Shown: piece after piece, positions 36,701 through 47,479 of the stretch | Numbering within the stretch: position 1 is the first letter of the stretch | Layout of the letters: every line of letters begins with the position of its first letter | DNA from: Mytilus galloprovincialis | Lineage: Eukaryota > Mollusca > Bivalvia > Mytilida > Mytilidae | Direction: 5' to 3' | NCBI RefSeq assembly: GCF_965363235.1 | Contig: NC_134850.1 | Span: forward strand, 37,320,602-37,384,601 | Length of the DNA stretch: 64,000 bases | Translations under genes and position numbers: made by a program | The notes under the pieces: model-generated | The model's database searches: none | Told to the model about the DNA's origin: nothing | What the model saw: only the letters and a program-made list of their open reading frames with translations

Positions 36701-38921
36701 TTCGCATTTCGCCTGTCTTTTAAGTCGATATTAAGTTGCACAGACACTCTATCATATTGTAAGACATAATAGTGTCCTATGAAAAGGTGTCCACCCGGAC
36801 AGTTTTTCATAGATTTTTGGTATTTAATAATGTCCTTTGCCATATATTGTCCCACAAATGACACCGTTTTAGTGAGTATGCCGAAAGTGCACGAGAAAAT
36901 GTATTTCTTATGTATTTGCTAATTTGATTAGCGCTTATTTAAAACAATATTCTTATTTTTTTTCAGACGGTTGCCCTGCGGGATTAACGACTGAACAGGA
37001 ATTAATTTTGAATTACGACGGAAACTGCTATTTCTTTTCAAACACTGCCTTAAGTTATAGTCAAGCTAGTATTAGCTGTGCTCAGAAGAAAGGATTTCTA
37101 GCTGTTATACGAGACAATGCTACTCAAATTGCACTTTCCGAGCATGCAGACCTAGTTACAGATATCACAGAAAGCTCCAGTTATTGGATTGGAATTAAAA
37201 GAGAAACGTATACTCAAACTTCTTTAGGTATGTATAAGGTATAAGGGTCGGTATGCATAAATTTAGATTTGTTTTGAACGGATGGATTTCCCTTCATATT
37301 TTACGATAAATTAGTACTATGATTGTGGTTTTATGTATATCAGTCAAATGCTCTTAAAAATAATAAAATATATAATCGGGATACCTTTTGTGATGATATC
37401 AGTTTTGTAGGGGTTCATTCTCATATATACAACTTTTTAAAATTATAGGATGTACACGTAAAAAAAGTTGGATAGATGAGAACAAAGGTAACCAAGAACA
37501 AAGAGTTTTTCAATTAGAGTTTGGGTTAAATGACAGGTGAAAAATAAGACTGAAAATTATACCCGGATTACATTTCTGTAGTATAATATTTAGCATAGCA
37601 TGTTAAAATGTGCAACTGGCATTTAGTTTAAATGTAATGTAAATCATTTGAAAGTATTTTTAACGTTTAATTACACAAAGACTGAACAGAACAATAAAAG
37701 TGACAGGAATAGCTTGGTTATGATATCTGCATGTGATGGTTAGTGGTTGTGGTCTCTTGGAAATCTGGTAACTAGATTATCTGTGGTGTTGACGGTGCCA
37801 GGGCAGTCCATTTCTGTACATTTCCAGTATACAAGTTCTGCATCTCTGCCCTGTTTTCTGGTCTTAACACAATATCTGTAGCCTGCAACTGCTAGGTTAC
37901 TAATAGTTGTTTTCGAACAACATTTAAATTATTAATTAAATTGCTCACTTGATTAAAACTGTGACTATCTTCATTGGACATTAGCTAAATAAATGGTGAT
38001 TCAATTTGAGAATCTAGATTGTGAAAAATTTTGTAACTTTTAACTATGTTGGAAATAATGGAATTAGTAACCATGATCTAGAAATAGAGAGAGGTAGATA
38101 CAGGGGACTTCAGGCAATGGATAGAATTTGTTATCTTTGTAAACAAGAAGTGGAAGATGAACTCCATTTTTTCCTAAAATGTTCATCTTTAGGAAATGAG
38201 AGAGTTTCCACATTCCTATTACCTATAGACAAATAAGGTTCAAAATGTATATTTCTCTTAAGTATTAATAAGTATTTTGCTAATGAACTCATAGAATTAA
38301 ACCTACAACATGAGCTTAACTATGAACATTTATTGTTGTAATGTTATAACTTGCACCTACAATTTAAAAAGCAATAAAAACAGTCATATTTACTTTCATA
38401 AAATGTTAATATAAAAATAATTCTGATTTGTGGGTTTCTTCTGTATAAATGATGAAACATTTATTTATTATTTGAAATATATTAAATTTTATTTAAAAAT
38501 AAAATGTAACAAGTTTACCATCGCCTATTTTATATATATTTTTAAAATAATATAAAAACATACAGGAACAAGTTTACTGTCAAATTTTAGAAAGACACCT
38601 CATGTATTATTCCAAACAAACAACCCAATAATTAACAAAAATAAAAGATGGCCAAATGAGAATACCTTATTTTAAAAAGTTGGATAAATGGGAAGACATC
38701 CCCCGCAGAATAGGTAATTTTGAATTGTGTTTATTGTAGGTGAATCAACAGAATTCTTAAATTTTGATTCAAATTCTCTTTCGCTTGTTCAAACTGGTCA
38801 AAAAGGATGTGCAAGGTTAGATTTAACAGAAGATTCTAAATGGATTGCTGATGATTGTGCTAGAGTTTCCTGGGATATCGGGCATATTTGTCAATATACC
38901 GGAACAAGTAAGTTTAAATAG
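30704..38921 (+). CDS. Lectin C: type II membrane C-type lectin (proposed model)
   Basis: Proposed exons 30704-30950, 36967-37227 and 38740-38921, giving 229 aa. The first exon (ATG with G at -3 and +4; the open frame above it begins only at TTG 30569) encodes about 45 cytoplasmic residues, a membrane segment at about 46-65 and a short stalk with an N-F-S-S glycosylation site at 68-71. It ends g|gtaaga, phase 1. The next exons (ttcag|ac, g|gtatgt, gtag|gt) encode a long-form CTLD with six cysteines and W-I-G-I, but no EPN/QPD motif and W-I-A-D-D-C in place of WND. Canonical Ca2+/sugar binding is therefore doubtful. No last exon is seen before the next lectin start, but reading past the 38907|gtaagt donor gives T-S-K-F-K-stop. 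Linking exon 1 to the CTLD over a 6-kb intron is inference, and stalk exons may be missed. Confidence 0.6.
31240..31665 (+). repeat. R6 repeat, long form
   Basis: Contains the R6 core ('cgtttaaccccgtcgcattt') and continues to 'gaagacccattggttgcctt' and 'acattccccatttccattct'. This is the longest R6 in the window. Confidence 0.7.
31670..33770. other. Lectin C intron 1, non-repetitive part
   Basis: No exon or known repeat recognised. If the type II lectin has stalk exons they would lie here, but I found no convincing phase-1 exon. Confidence 0.4.
33775..35295. repeat. Repeat cluster in lectin C intron 1
   Basis: R4 (33775-33895, +), then three related copies of an unnamed repeat with 'agattgcttatctgttgt' and 'cttgccgcc' (33915-34125, 34805-35050, weaker 35300-35420). 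Also R3 (34225-34425 and 34640-34805, +), R1 (34565-34640 partial and 35090-35295, -) and a TG microsatellite at 34829-34856. Small open frames here are repeat sequence. Confidence 0.6.
35733..36161 (+). mobile_element. Two adjacent MITEs with TA target duplications
   Basis: Copy 1 is about 35735-35960 and copy 2 about 35966-36159. Each starts GAGCATTTGCATTA and ends with its complement (copy 1 has one changed base near the end). Each is flanked by TA (copy 2's left flank is less clear), as expected for Tc1/mariner-type elements. Interiors share 'cgtatccgaatcgacgtatc' and 'aattaagtcaagtt'. Copy 2 lacks a short stretch near the right end. Confidence 0.75.
36760..36855 (-). mobile_element. R5 element, partial, minus orientation
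   Basis: 'gtgtcctatgaaaaggtgtc' and 'aataatgtcctttgcc' match the reverse of 30330-30430. It ends where the duplicated CTLD segment begins. Confidence 0.6.
37411..38707 (+). mobile_element. Insertion in the CTLD intron of copy 1, containing a LINE 3' remnant
   Basis: About 1.3 kb is missing between 'gatatcagtattgta' and 'ataggtaattttgaattg' in copy 2. It encloses a 71-codon frame (38021-38236) reading L-E-I-E-R-G-R-Y and then C-Y-L-C...H-F-F-L-K-C. That is the CCHC-type zinc knuckle found near the C-terminus of many non-LTR retrotransposon polyproteins (family knowledge). The element is truncated at its 5' side, and I see no target duplication. Confidence 0.55.
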
Positions 38922-39069
38922 TTCAAAGTCTGCTAATTGAAAAAAATAAGAATTTTAATGTTAAAGTTTGCGTTTTTTCAACAAAAACGAATTCTATACG
39001 AAAAAAAATATTAGAATCGAGTGTATTTGATAAGTTACTCAAATATATTCTGTATAAAATAGAAGCAAG

Positions 39070-39320
39070 AAAAAATATAAAAAAATAATACCAAAAGGAC
39101 ATTCAATCTCATAAAGAGGAAAATAAAGTGACAACGCCATTGTAACAAGACCAAAACATAATCAGTATACAGAACACAACACAAAAAAAATTAATTACTG
39201 AACAACACGAACCCCACCAAAAACCGGGGGTGGGTGGGGTGGGAGATCTAAGCAGATCCTAAAGGGTAAGCAGATCAAGCTCCACACGTGACAAACTCAC
39301 GTGTCTAAACTGCTAATGGT
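39070..39320 (-). repeat. R4 repeat, downstream of CTLD copy 1
   Basis: 'aagtgacaacgccattgtaa' and 'gaacaacacgaaccccacca'. The same R4 lies at 46370-46580 in copy 2, so it predates the duplication. Confidence 0.65.
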
Positions 39321-39518
39321 AAATCATGCAGATTGACGCGTAAACAGATTAAAATTCTTAGAAATTCACATATTTGTCATTGTTGAAGAATCTAATCACA
39401 TAAGAGGGCCAATGTGCTATGAGGCTTTTCCATAGAGTAATCCCTTACAAAACATAGGTGTTCAAGCATGATTGGCAATCAAATGAACTTTGTTTTCAAA
39501 TATAGAATTTTGGTATCA

Positions 39519-40062
39519 AATAATATCCATTGCCATGAAATATTGTCCACTAAGTGGACACCTTTTACAGCAACAGTTGTGTAATATGGTCAATCTACAG
39601 GACAATTTTTCATGATAAGTGTTATTAAATAATGTTCTCCAAGGAAAATAATACTGAATAGCATCTGTTGGTTGTTTGAATTTTAATCGTTATACATATA
39701 TATATTAAAAAAGATAAATAAGAATAAAAGGATGGCATGTGTGCCAAGAAGACAACTTTCTGTCAAACTAACAACGTATTTAAGCTCACAATTGTAATCT
39801 AAATTACGTCCAGTAAAACAAGGCAATGGATATTATTTAATAATTTAATGATATATCAAAAAATGTCCTGTGAAAAAATGTCCACCTGGACATAATTATA
39901 GTATTAAACAATGTCCATGTTCATAGACACTTTTTCATACATGAGGACATATTTTCATAGAAAATTGTGTCCAGGACACATTTAGATAAGGAAATATTGT
40001 CCATGGACAGTCTTTACTATGAAATTGTGTTCGGTGGACATGATTTCATGGTGGACATTATT
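39519..40062 (-). mobile_element. R5 foldback element, full copy, minus orientation
   Basis: Reverse complement of 29439-29979 over its whole length, including the internal R3 tail (39732-39770). It ends 849 bases before the signal-peptide exon of lectin D. The two copies form an inverted pair about 10 kb apart. Confidence 0.7.
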
Positions 40063-40264
40063 AACTCCTACACTATATCCTGCTCAGCGCATAGCAGCCG
40101 TTATATTGACAAAGAAAGTAGTGTTTCAATATCGAACGTATTTGTACATAGCTCTCTGGAATTAACTAACAAAAGACTTGAAAATTAAAGATTCTTAATA
40201 AGTTTGTATGACAATGATGTATGATAAATTAAATACTAGTATACACAAAGCTGAGTGCATTTGT

Positions 40265-40440
40265 ATAATAAATCGAGATAACGATATAATAATCCAAGAT
40301 CTACATATAACAATTTCGTTTTATCGAGATAACGATATATTTTTTATCGAGATCTCGGTAAAACGGTAATGTTTTATCGTGATCTCGAATTGAAAAAAAT
40401 ATTTTCTAATTTTTTGTGTGTCCCCTTACGGCTTCCGTAC
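40265..40440 (+). repeat. Dispersed repeat with TATCGAGATAAC motifs
   Basis: Several copies of 'atcgagataacgatat' and 'atcgagatctcggt' end at 'ccccttacggcttccgtac'. I remember this as a widespread mollusc repeat. Confidence 0.5.
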
Positions 40441-40910
40441 ATTTGTAATTATTACAATTGTTACCCTCGGGTATTTTATTCATATGATGGAAACAGCTTT
40501 TACCAACCAGTTTCATTGCTAGCAATACACCTTGTCAAGGTTAACAAATTATGTCAGTTAGTTATGCAATTTATGACTTTCCTAAAGTTTTTCGCTCATT
40601 TTTTTTTTTAATTCAAACAACATAGCACGATTAATGTTATAATTACTTCAAAATAACAAATATATTAACTATAAGCTGGTCATCACCCTTTGTGTTTCTT
40701 GACCAAATCCTTTTTATAATCCTTGCAGATTATCAATATGTTCAAATTCACATATTTGTATACAAACTCTTCCCACTTCAAATGACGTTATAACACATGA
40801 AAATGATGAATAAATAATGAGACATCCGGACATGGCCTATCATATAGTAAGTGTGACTATTTAATACCGGGATCATTCACTATACAACGATCGAACAACA
40901 CGAAAGCAAA

Positions 40911-43900
40911 ATGCATTGCGCCAGTAAATATTTATCAGGATATGTACTATTTCTTGCTGTTCAGATAGTCTTTTCTCAAAGTAAGTATGATGTGCTTAAA
41001 TGTTTAAAGGGGTATAAATTAAAATCACTAGATTTAAAAAAAAAAATTGCCATAAAAATGATGGGTCAGTGGACTTTGTTTGAACTACGGGTTGTGCAAT
41101 AATGTCTGATTTTGTATAGTTTATTCATTTGAATAAAAAGACAATATTGTGAGATAAAAAAAAAAACAAAACTAAACGTACACTTAAAAACTAAAAAAGC
41201 GCCAAAGATTTGAAGAAATAGTTCATGTAATTACTAACCATGCTTGAACACTTATGTTATGTTAGGGATGACTGGGATGACTCTAGTTTTAGTTTTCTGT
41301 GTTGTGTTTTGTTGAGTTTTTTTGCTTACGATTAACCAGCGGACAAATACTATAAACAGATTTGTGAAGTATGTTATACCACTGCCCCCATTTAGGGAGA
41401 GCGTTTAGCGCGGAATCACTTACCAACCCGCCATATTCTTTATATGCCTGTATCAATTCAGCATATTATTCAGTGATTGTCATTGGTTGCTGTCTTCTAT
41501 ATGTGTACGATAATAGTAGAATAATACAACTCGACTTGAAAAAAAGAACATTTGAATACACGAAGAAACAATACATAATGGCATATTTAGGGTTTACAAA
41601 GTAGTAAATAATAGACTAAAGCATAACCAAATAAAATTAGACACAGCATATGTAACATCTTTCCCTTCATTTCGAGGAAATCAGATGATCCAAAATAACC
41701 TTGAAAAAAACATATGGAACTTTTTTTTTGCTCGGAGTGAATCCGGAGATTTTAGATACAAACATGAACAAATGTTATGTATGTAACATAATTATTCGTA
41801 TGATGTAATTTAAGTGCTCTTAAAAAAATCAAAACATGTAAAATCATTGTTTGTTTGTGATAAGGATTATTTGCTCTTTACAACATGAAACTATAAACAT
41901 TGAGTTTAAAGTGGCGTATAGAGGAAGACGGAGTGCCCGGAGAATACCACCGACCATCTATAGGAAAACTGACAATCCTAGTCAACTAAGACATTGGAGT
42001 CAAGTGTACTCGCACTTTGTAATAATAGTTATGCTGCTCATTTCACTTTAATGAATGATCTAATTACTTACTTAAAATAAATATTTTCAGCTAAAATTTG
42101 ACAAAACATACAATTTTGTTCTTCTTCGGAATGAACTATGACAAAAATTATTTGACGGCTTCAAAAAACGTTCATTTTAAAGAAATACTGCAAAAGTACC
42201 TAAATCGATGCACGAACAACTTTCATACCTAGAGGAGGGACGCACGTGTGTCTTATATTATCTTACAGTCGCTGGATATTATGTCATTTGTAACCTGCAC
42301 GTCATGTCTCCGTTTCCTACCTATATTATATTCTACCGCTGTATTTCGCGGAATTATATTGGTAGATGTGTACTTAACAATCATCCGAATACATCAGTTT
42401 TTTTTCTTTCCTTTATCCTTTTATATAAAATAGAAATGTTGTCAAGTATGTCGATGACACGATAACGACAACAAAGGCACAGACATTCCTGTTTTATAGT
42501 TGATCAGATTGTTTCATCCCATCTTTTTTTTTTATAAATAAAGTACAATAACTAACCTTGAAAATATTTACATAATTTGTAATTTTAAGTGAGATGAAAA
42601 TTACTTTCATCGTACTTCCGACTTTGACTCATGTTATTTTTAAAGTGTCTCCTGACCGAAAAAAAAAGTTTTTTTTATTAAAATAATCCTAAAAACAAGA
42701 ATGTGTCCATAGTACACGTTTGCCCCACTCGCAATATCATTTTCTATGTTCAATGGACCGTGAAATTAGGATAAAAACTCTTATTTGGCATTAAGATTAG
42801 AAAGATCATATCATAAGAACATATGTACTAAGTTTCAAGTTGTTCGAACTTCAACTTCATCAAAAACTACCTTGACTAAATTTTTTTAACCTGAAGCGGG
42901 AAAGACGGACGAACGAACGGAGGCACAGACCAGAAAACATAATGCCCCTCTACTATCGTAGGTGGGGCAAAAAAGTGGAGAAGATTAACAAAATATAATT
43001 CTTGTATTTCAAAACGACACTTTTAAAATAACACAAATCAAAATTTAAAGTATGTCGATAGTCATATTTTGACATAGTATGAGCCTCTCCGTGGGGTTTT
43101 TGATTATGTGATTTCTTGACCAAATAGTTCATGATAATTTGCTTATTTGATTATTTAGGACTGTTTTTTGTTATGTGTATTGGATTATTTGATTATCTTG
43201 ATTACAAAAAGTGATCATATTGACATCCCAATAAGGGGTCTCTAATATGAAAGCAGTTCTTTGTTGTATGAGTGGCCTCTAATATAAAAGCAGGTCTTTG
43301 TTATATGAGTGGCCTCTAATATAAAAGCAGGTCTTTGTTATATGAGTGGCATCTAATAAAAAAGCAGTTCTCACTTGTGTGACGTTGGGGAAGGAAACTG
43401 TATAACAAAGGCTTGTGATCTTATTTCTTAGAATTTCACATACTTTGTACTTTATCATTATCTAAACACGATTATAATTCCGTTTTCATAGAGAAAATAA
43501 ACATAGATCCAAGGTTAATGAATCTTTTCTTTCTTTAACATTATTTTTGGTTGTTAGAAACTAAGAATTGTGTGCAACGTTAATATCAAGTAATAATGTT
43601 TTATGATAAAATAAAATATACCAAAGGAGATAATGCCAAATTCATTATCATCGAATTGATTCAAACTCATTTATCAAACATACTAATATATAGAGCAGAA
43701 TTACAAAAATGTTATAGGCAACAATAAAAAATTATAAAAATCGCATCAGCATTCAGTGCTTATTCTAAGCCTCGATGCCATTAACTACTGAACAATCGAG
43801 ATGAACTACGAAGACTATCGATAGTCATTTGACCCAATATAGATATAAATAGAACGACTAGCACGCGTCACGGTTTTATGACAATTTTTCTAGGTTTGTT

Positions 43901-46900
43901 TCATTTTACATTAGATTTGATAATTTGTATGTGTAACATTGTTTCTCCTGTATAGGAATGATTTTATGGACGAAATGGGGCTTTTATGGGCGAAATGGCC
44001 TTTTATGGGCGAAATGGTGACTCCTTTAATTGTTAAACTTTTCAATTTTGATAATCTTTTCTGTTTAATAAATGAACCTGCTAAGCACATGAGCAACCCA
44101 ACTCTAACTAAGGGTCAAAAGTTGCAAATTTATGGACCCAAATGAGTGTGAGTTACAATACTATATCAGCTATGGTTTTATTTAAAAAAAAAAAAACCTG
44201 GCATTTATTCGCGAATTGTTAGATCCAAATTCTGCTTTTAATTTATTTATGTTTAAACAAAAACAACCAATGTTACTTTTAATTTTTTATAACTGTAGAT
44301 AATGCCCTTTTAATGATAACAAAGTTTTATGACCACAAAGGATGTTCAAAGTATTAATCCCTTAATATCTCCTTCTAGTTTTGTTTTAATCTATCTTAAA
44401 AGACTTCCGATTTATGCTAATTAAGTACGAAAGGTAATGACTAATAAATTGTCATTGTTGATCTCACTATGGCCATAACTAGTTCTTGCTACATTCATAA
44501 CTTTTGTTTGTGTTTTTATTTTTAGCTATGGCGTTGTCAGTTTATTTTCAATCTACGAGTTTGACTATCCCCTCTGGTATCTTTCGTCCCTCTTTTTTTC
44601 GCTATAGTCATAACCTGTACTCGCTATAGCCATAGCTTGGATTCGCACTGTTACTGGCTATGGCCATAACTTATACTCACTACGGTAATACATATACTCG
44701 CTATTTGTTTTCCCTATGGTCATAACATGTACTCGCTTTGGTCGTCACATGTACTCGCTACGATCATAACTGGTACCCGTTATGGTCATTACTTGTACGT
44801 GGAAAGGTTATAACTTGTTCTATCTATGGTTATTACTTGTTTTTGCTATGGTAAAAATTTGAATTCTTTATGATAAGAACTTGTACTCGATATGTTCAAA
44901 ACATGTATTCGCAAGGATCAGAACTTGTACTCGCTATGGTCATAACTTGTATTTGGAGCCCACTTTAATTCACAACTTCTGAAAATATTAATAAACACGT
45001 TGACACACTCCCCCCCCCCCCCCGGATATTTATCAATAGGCCTAATTCATACTGTTCATATATAGTCATCGAATCTAAATAATTTATTTTGTGAACTGTC
45101 TCCCTCAATTTATGAGCCCTGTTCAAAGAAAAAATTAAGGGAAAATGACACCGTTTGAGTAAGTAAAAATGTATGCTGAAACTGCACGAGAAAATGTATT
45201 TCTTATGTATTTGCTAATTTGATAAGCGTTTATTGAAAACAATATTCTTATTTTTTCAGACGGTTGCCCTGCGGGATTAACGACTGAACAGGAATTAATT
45301 TTGAATTACGACGGAAACTGCTATTTCTTTTCAAACACTGCCTTAAGTTATAGTCAAGCTAATAATAGCTGTGCTCAGAAGGAAGGCTTTCTAGCTGTGA
45401 TACGAGACAATGCTACTCAAATTGCACTTTCCAAGCATGCAGACCTAGTTTCAGATATCGCAGAAAGCTCCAGTTATTGGATAGGAATTAAAAGAGAAAA
45501 CTCAACATATACTACAACTTCTTTAGGTATGTATAAGGTATAAGGGTCGGGATGCGCAAAGCTACTTAAGTTAAGATTTGTTCCAAATGGTTGTATTTTC
45601 CTAAACATATTTTACGATAACTTAGTACTACGATTGTAGTTTTATGCTATCAGTTCAGTGCTCTTAATAATAATAAAATATATCCAAAATCAAAGATGTG
45701 GATTTTATTTTATCATGATTTTTCGGAAATCAATGCAATTAGATTCTCCTCCATGACTGTCTTGAACATTAAAACTAAATATGAATTAAAAACACTGCTA
45801 AATTGTTTAGTGTTTTGCTCAGGTTGGCTGTCATTGTACATCACCTTTCAACGTAGAACCCTGTGGAAAAAACCCAGAGAAGGCTCTTTGTCAGAAAAAG
45901 CTGTCAAACATTCAAACATACTATCCATACTGATCTGTGTCCACACATGTAATAATAATAAAATATATAATCTGGATACCTTTTGTGATGATATCAGTAT
46001 TGTATGATAGGTAATTTTGAATTGTTTTTATTGTAGGTGAATCAGCAGAATTCTTAAATTTTGATTCAAATTCTCTTTCGCCTGTTCAAACTGGTCAAAA
46101 AGGATGTGCAAGGTTAGATTTAACAGAAGATTCTAAATGGATTGCAGATGATTGTGCTAGAGTTTTCTGGGATATCGGGCATATTTGTCAATATACTGGA
46201 ACAAGTAAGTTTAAATAGTTTAAAAGTCTGATAATTGAAAGTGTGCGTTTTTTTGGCGCCAATTTGTTATTATTTGCAAACGTCTTAAAAATCGAGTTCT
46301 ATACGAAAAAGTATTTTAGGATAGAAAGTATACGATAAATAACTTAAACACAGACACTACAAAATAGATTTAAAAAAGAAACAATAACAATCGCATAAGA
46401 TGAAAATAAAATGACACGGCTATTGCAACTTAGTATAAGACCAAAACTTAATCAGTTAAACAAAACACAACATAAAAAACTAAAAACTGAGCAACACAAA
46501 CCCCACTAAAACCGGGGATGATCTAGAACACCCTGAAGGGTGAGTAGATCCTGCTCCACAGGTGACAACCTTCCAAACATTTTATGGTAAATCATGCAGA
46601 TTGAGGCGTAGACAGATTAAACTTCTTAGAAATTCACATCTTTGTCATTGTTGAAGAATCTTATCACATAAGATGGGCCAAGGTGCTATGATTATTCGCT
46701 CGTTTTTCTGTTATCAACTTATTTTAAACAGTTAGATTTGTTTATTCCACATGTTTATCGTATTGTGATCTTATAAGTATGCAATGAAATAGTGTATAAA
46801 AACTATCTTGTACTTGTCAAAGAGCTAAAACGCCATCTTTCTTATCAAATTAAAATATTGTTTTCATTGTTTTTTTAGGCTCTGCACCATATACGAGTAA

Positions 46901-47479
46901 GTATTTTTATAAATAATACTGATAGCGCTGTTCAAATTAAATAGTTTCATAATGAACCAAGAATCTTGAATTATTTAAAAGTTAATTTATTGCATTATTA
47001 TATGGAATCTTATTAGGACCACACATGTATGTTCCGTGACAAAAATTATTATCGGTTTTCTATGGACAGTTAAACGCTTTTTAACTGTAACCACAATATT
47101 TCAATTGTCATACATGTATATACATGTAGTTGAAAGCAATTATTTTTTTACACATCATATTATTGTTTTATGCTTAATACATCAAATACTTCCTTCCTAT
47201 TGTTTTGACAGGGTTTTCCCGTATTAATTTACAAAATGAACGATACTATCTTTATGTAAAAGTGTATCCTATATAACCTATTTTAGTTTATAAAAAGACC
47301 GATATGATCTTTTTGTAAAGATGTATCCTTTATAGTTTATTAGTTTATTAGTTTATTATGGTTTTATGAGAATAAACTATCTATCTATCTATCTATCTAT
47401 TAAAAAGTTTTGTTATCTTGTAGAAGCTGGACCCGGATTCATCATCTCAATACTAGCTGTTTTCCTGGTTTTACAATGA
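40911..47479 (+). CDS. Lectin D: secreted, probably GPI-anchored C-type lectin, five coding exons
   Basis: Exons are 40911-40980, 45260-45526, 46037-46204, 46879-46896 (18-nt microexon) and 47424-47491 (stop 47477-47479), giving 192 aa. Every junction has GT/AG and is phase 1. Residues 1-23 are a signal peptide. A long-form CTLD spans 26-165 with C26/C44, C61/C163, C136/C152 and W97-I-G-I. The usual EPN/QPD site is absent and WND is replaced by W147-I-A-D-D-C152, so ligand binding may not need Ca2+ or sugar. The tail S-S-A-P-Y-T-K-A-G-P-G and then about 12 hydrophobic residues ending at Q192 fits a GPI-attachment signal better than a full membrane span (inference). A donor 12 bases after the stop (47491|gtaagc) leads to a probable 3'UTR exon at 50783. 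Reading past 46204 would instead give T-S-K-F-K-stop. Confidence 0.75.
41905..42005 (-). repeat. Partial tRNA-SINE body
   Basis: Shares 'taggaaaactgacaatcct' and 'agtcaactaagac' with the SINE at 47870-48060. The tRNA-like head is missing. Confidence 0.55.
42690..42975 (+). repeat. R8, bivalve-type dispersed repeat
   Basis: Begins 'acaagaatgtgtccatagta' and ends 'actatcgtaggtggggcaaa', with a 'gacggacgaacgaacgga' stretch. Boundaries are from memory of similar bivalve repeats. Confidence 0.6.
43235..43375 (+). repeat. 37-bp tandem repeat, about 3.8 copies
   Basis: The unit starts 'gtggcctctaatataaaagc'. Starts are at about 43235, 43272, 43309 and 43346. The middle two units are nearly identical. 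It lies in lectin D intron 1. Confidence 0.85.
44465..44953 (+). repeat. 22-bp minisatellite interrupted by an R4 fragment
   Basis: About 16 diverged units of the type 'cgctatggtcataacttgta' run from 44600 to 44953. Two more lie at 44465-44507 on the other side of an R4 piece (44515-44595). It lies in lectin D intron 1, just before a C-homopolymer at about 45010-45024. Confidence 0.8.
45665..45968. mobile_element. 266-bp insertion with 19-bp target duplication in copy 2 CTLD intron
   Basis: The flanking direct repeat 'taataataataaaatatat' is at 45665-45683 and 45950-45968. Copy 1 has the site once (37355-37373). Long target duplications point to LINE-type retroposition. The inserted sequence is not one of the other repeats in this window, and I do not recognise it. 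Confidence 0.75.
46370..46580 (-). repeat. R4 repeat in copy 2
   Basis: Counterpart of 39070-39320. It lies between the second CTLD exon and the microexon. Confidence 0.65.
47380..47401 (+). repeat. TCTA microsatellite
   Basis: About five tetramer copies, ending 22 bases before the GPI-tail exon. It could crowd the branch-point region of that intron. Confidence 0.85.

Larger units (their letters stand above)
36858..39425 (+). repeat. Segmental duplication carrying a CTLD exon pair, copy 1 (partner 45143-46690)
   Basis: Matches 45143-46690 from 'aaatgacaccgttt' upstream of the CTLD exon to 'tcattgttgaagaatct' downstream. Exons are nearly identical. Introns differ mainly by one insertion in each copy. 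Confidence 0.85.
45143..46690 (+). repeat. Segmental duplication carrying a CTLD exon pair, copy 2
   Basis: Partner of 36858-39425. The first CTLD exon has two extra codons compared with copy 1. The second exon has the same length (168 bp) in both, with a few substitutions. Confidence 0.85.

Noticed and set aside
38021-38236. Small host zinc-finger gene
   Set aside because: The spacing of the C/C/H/C residues and the context (insertion absent from the paralogous intron) fit a LINE tail.
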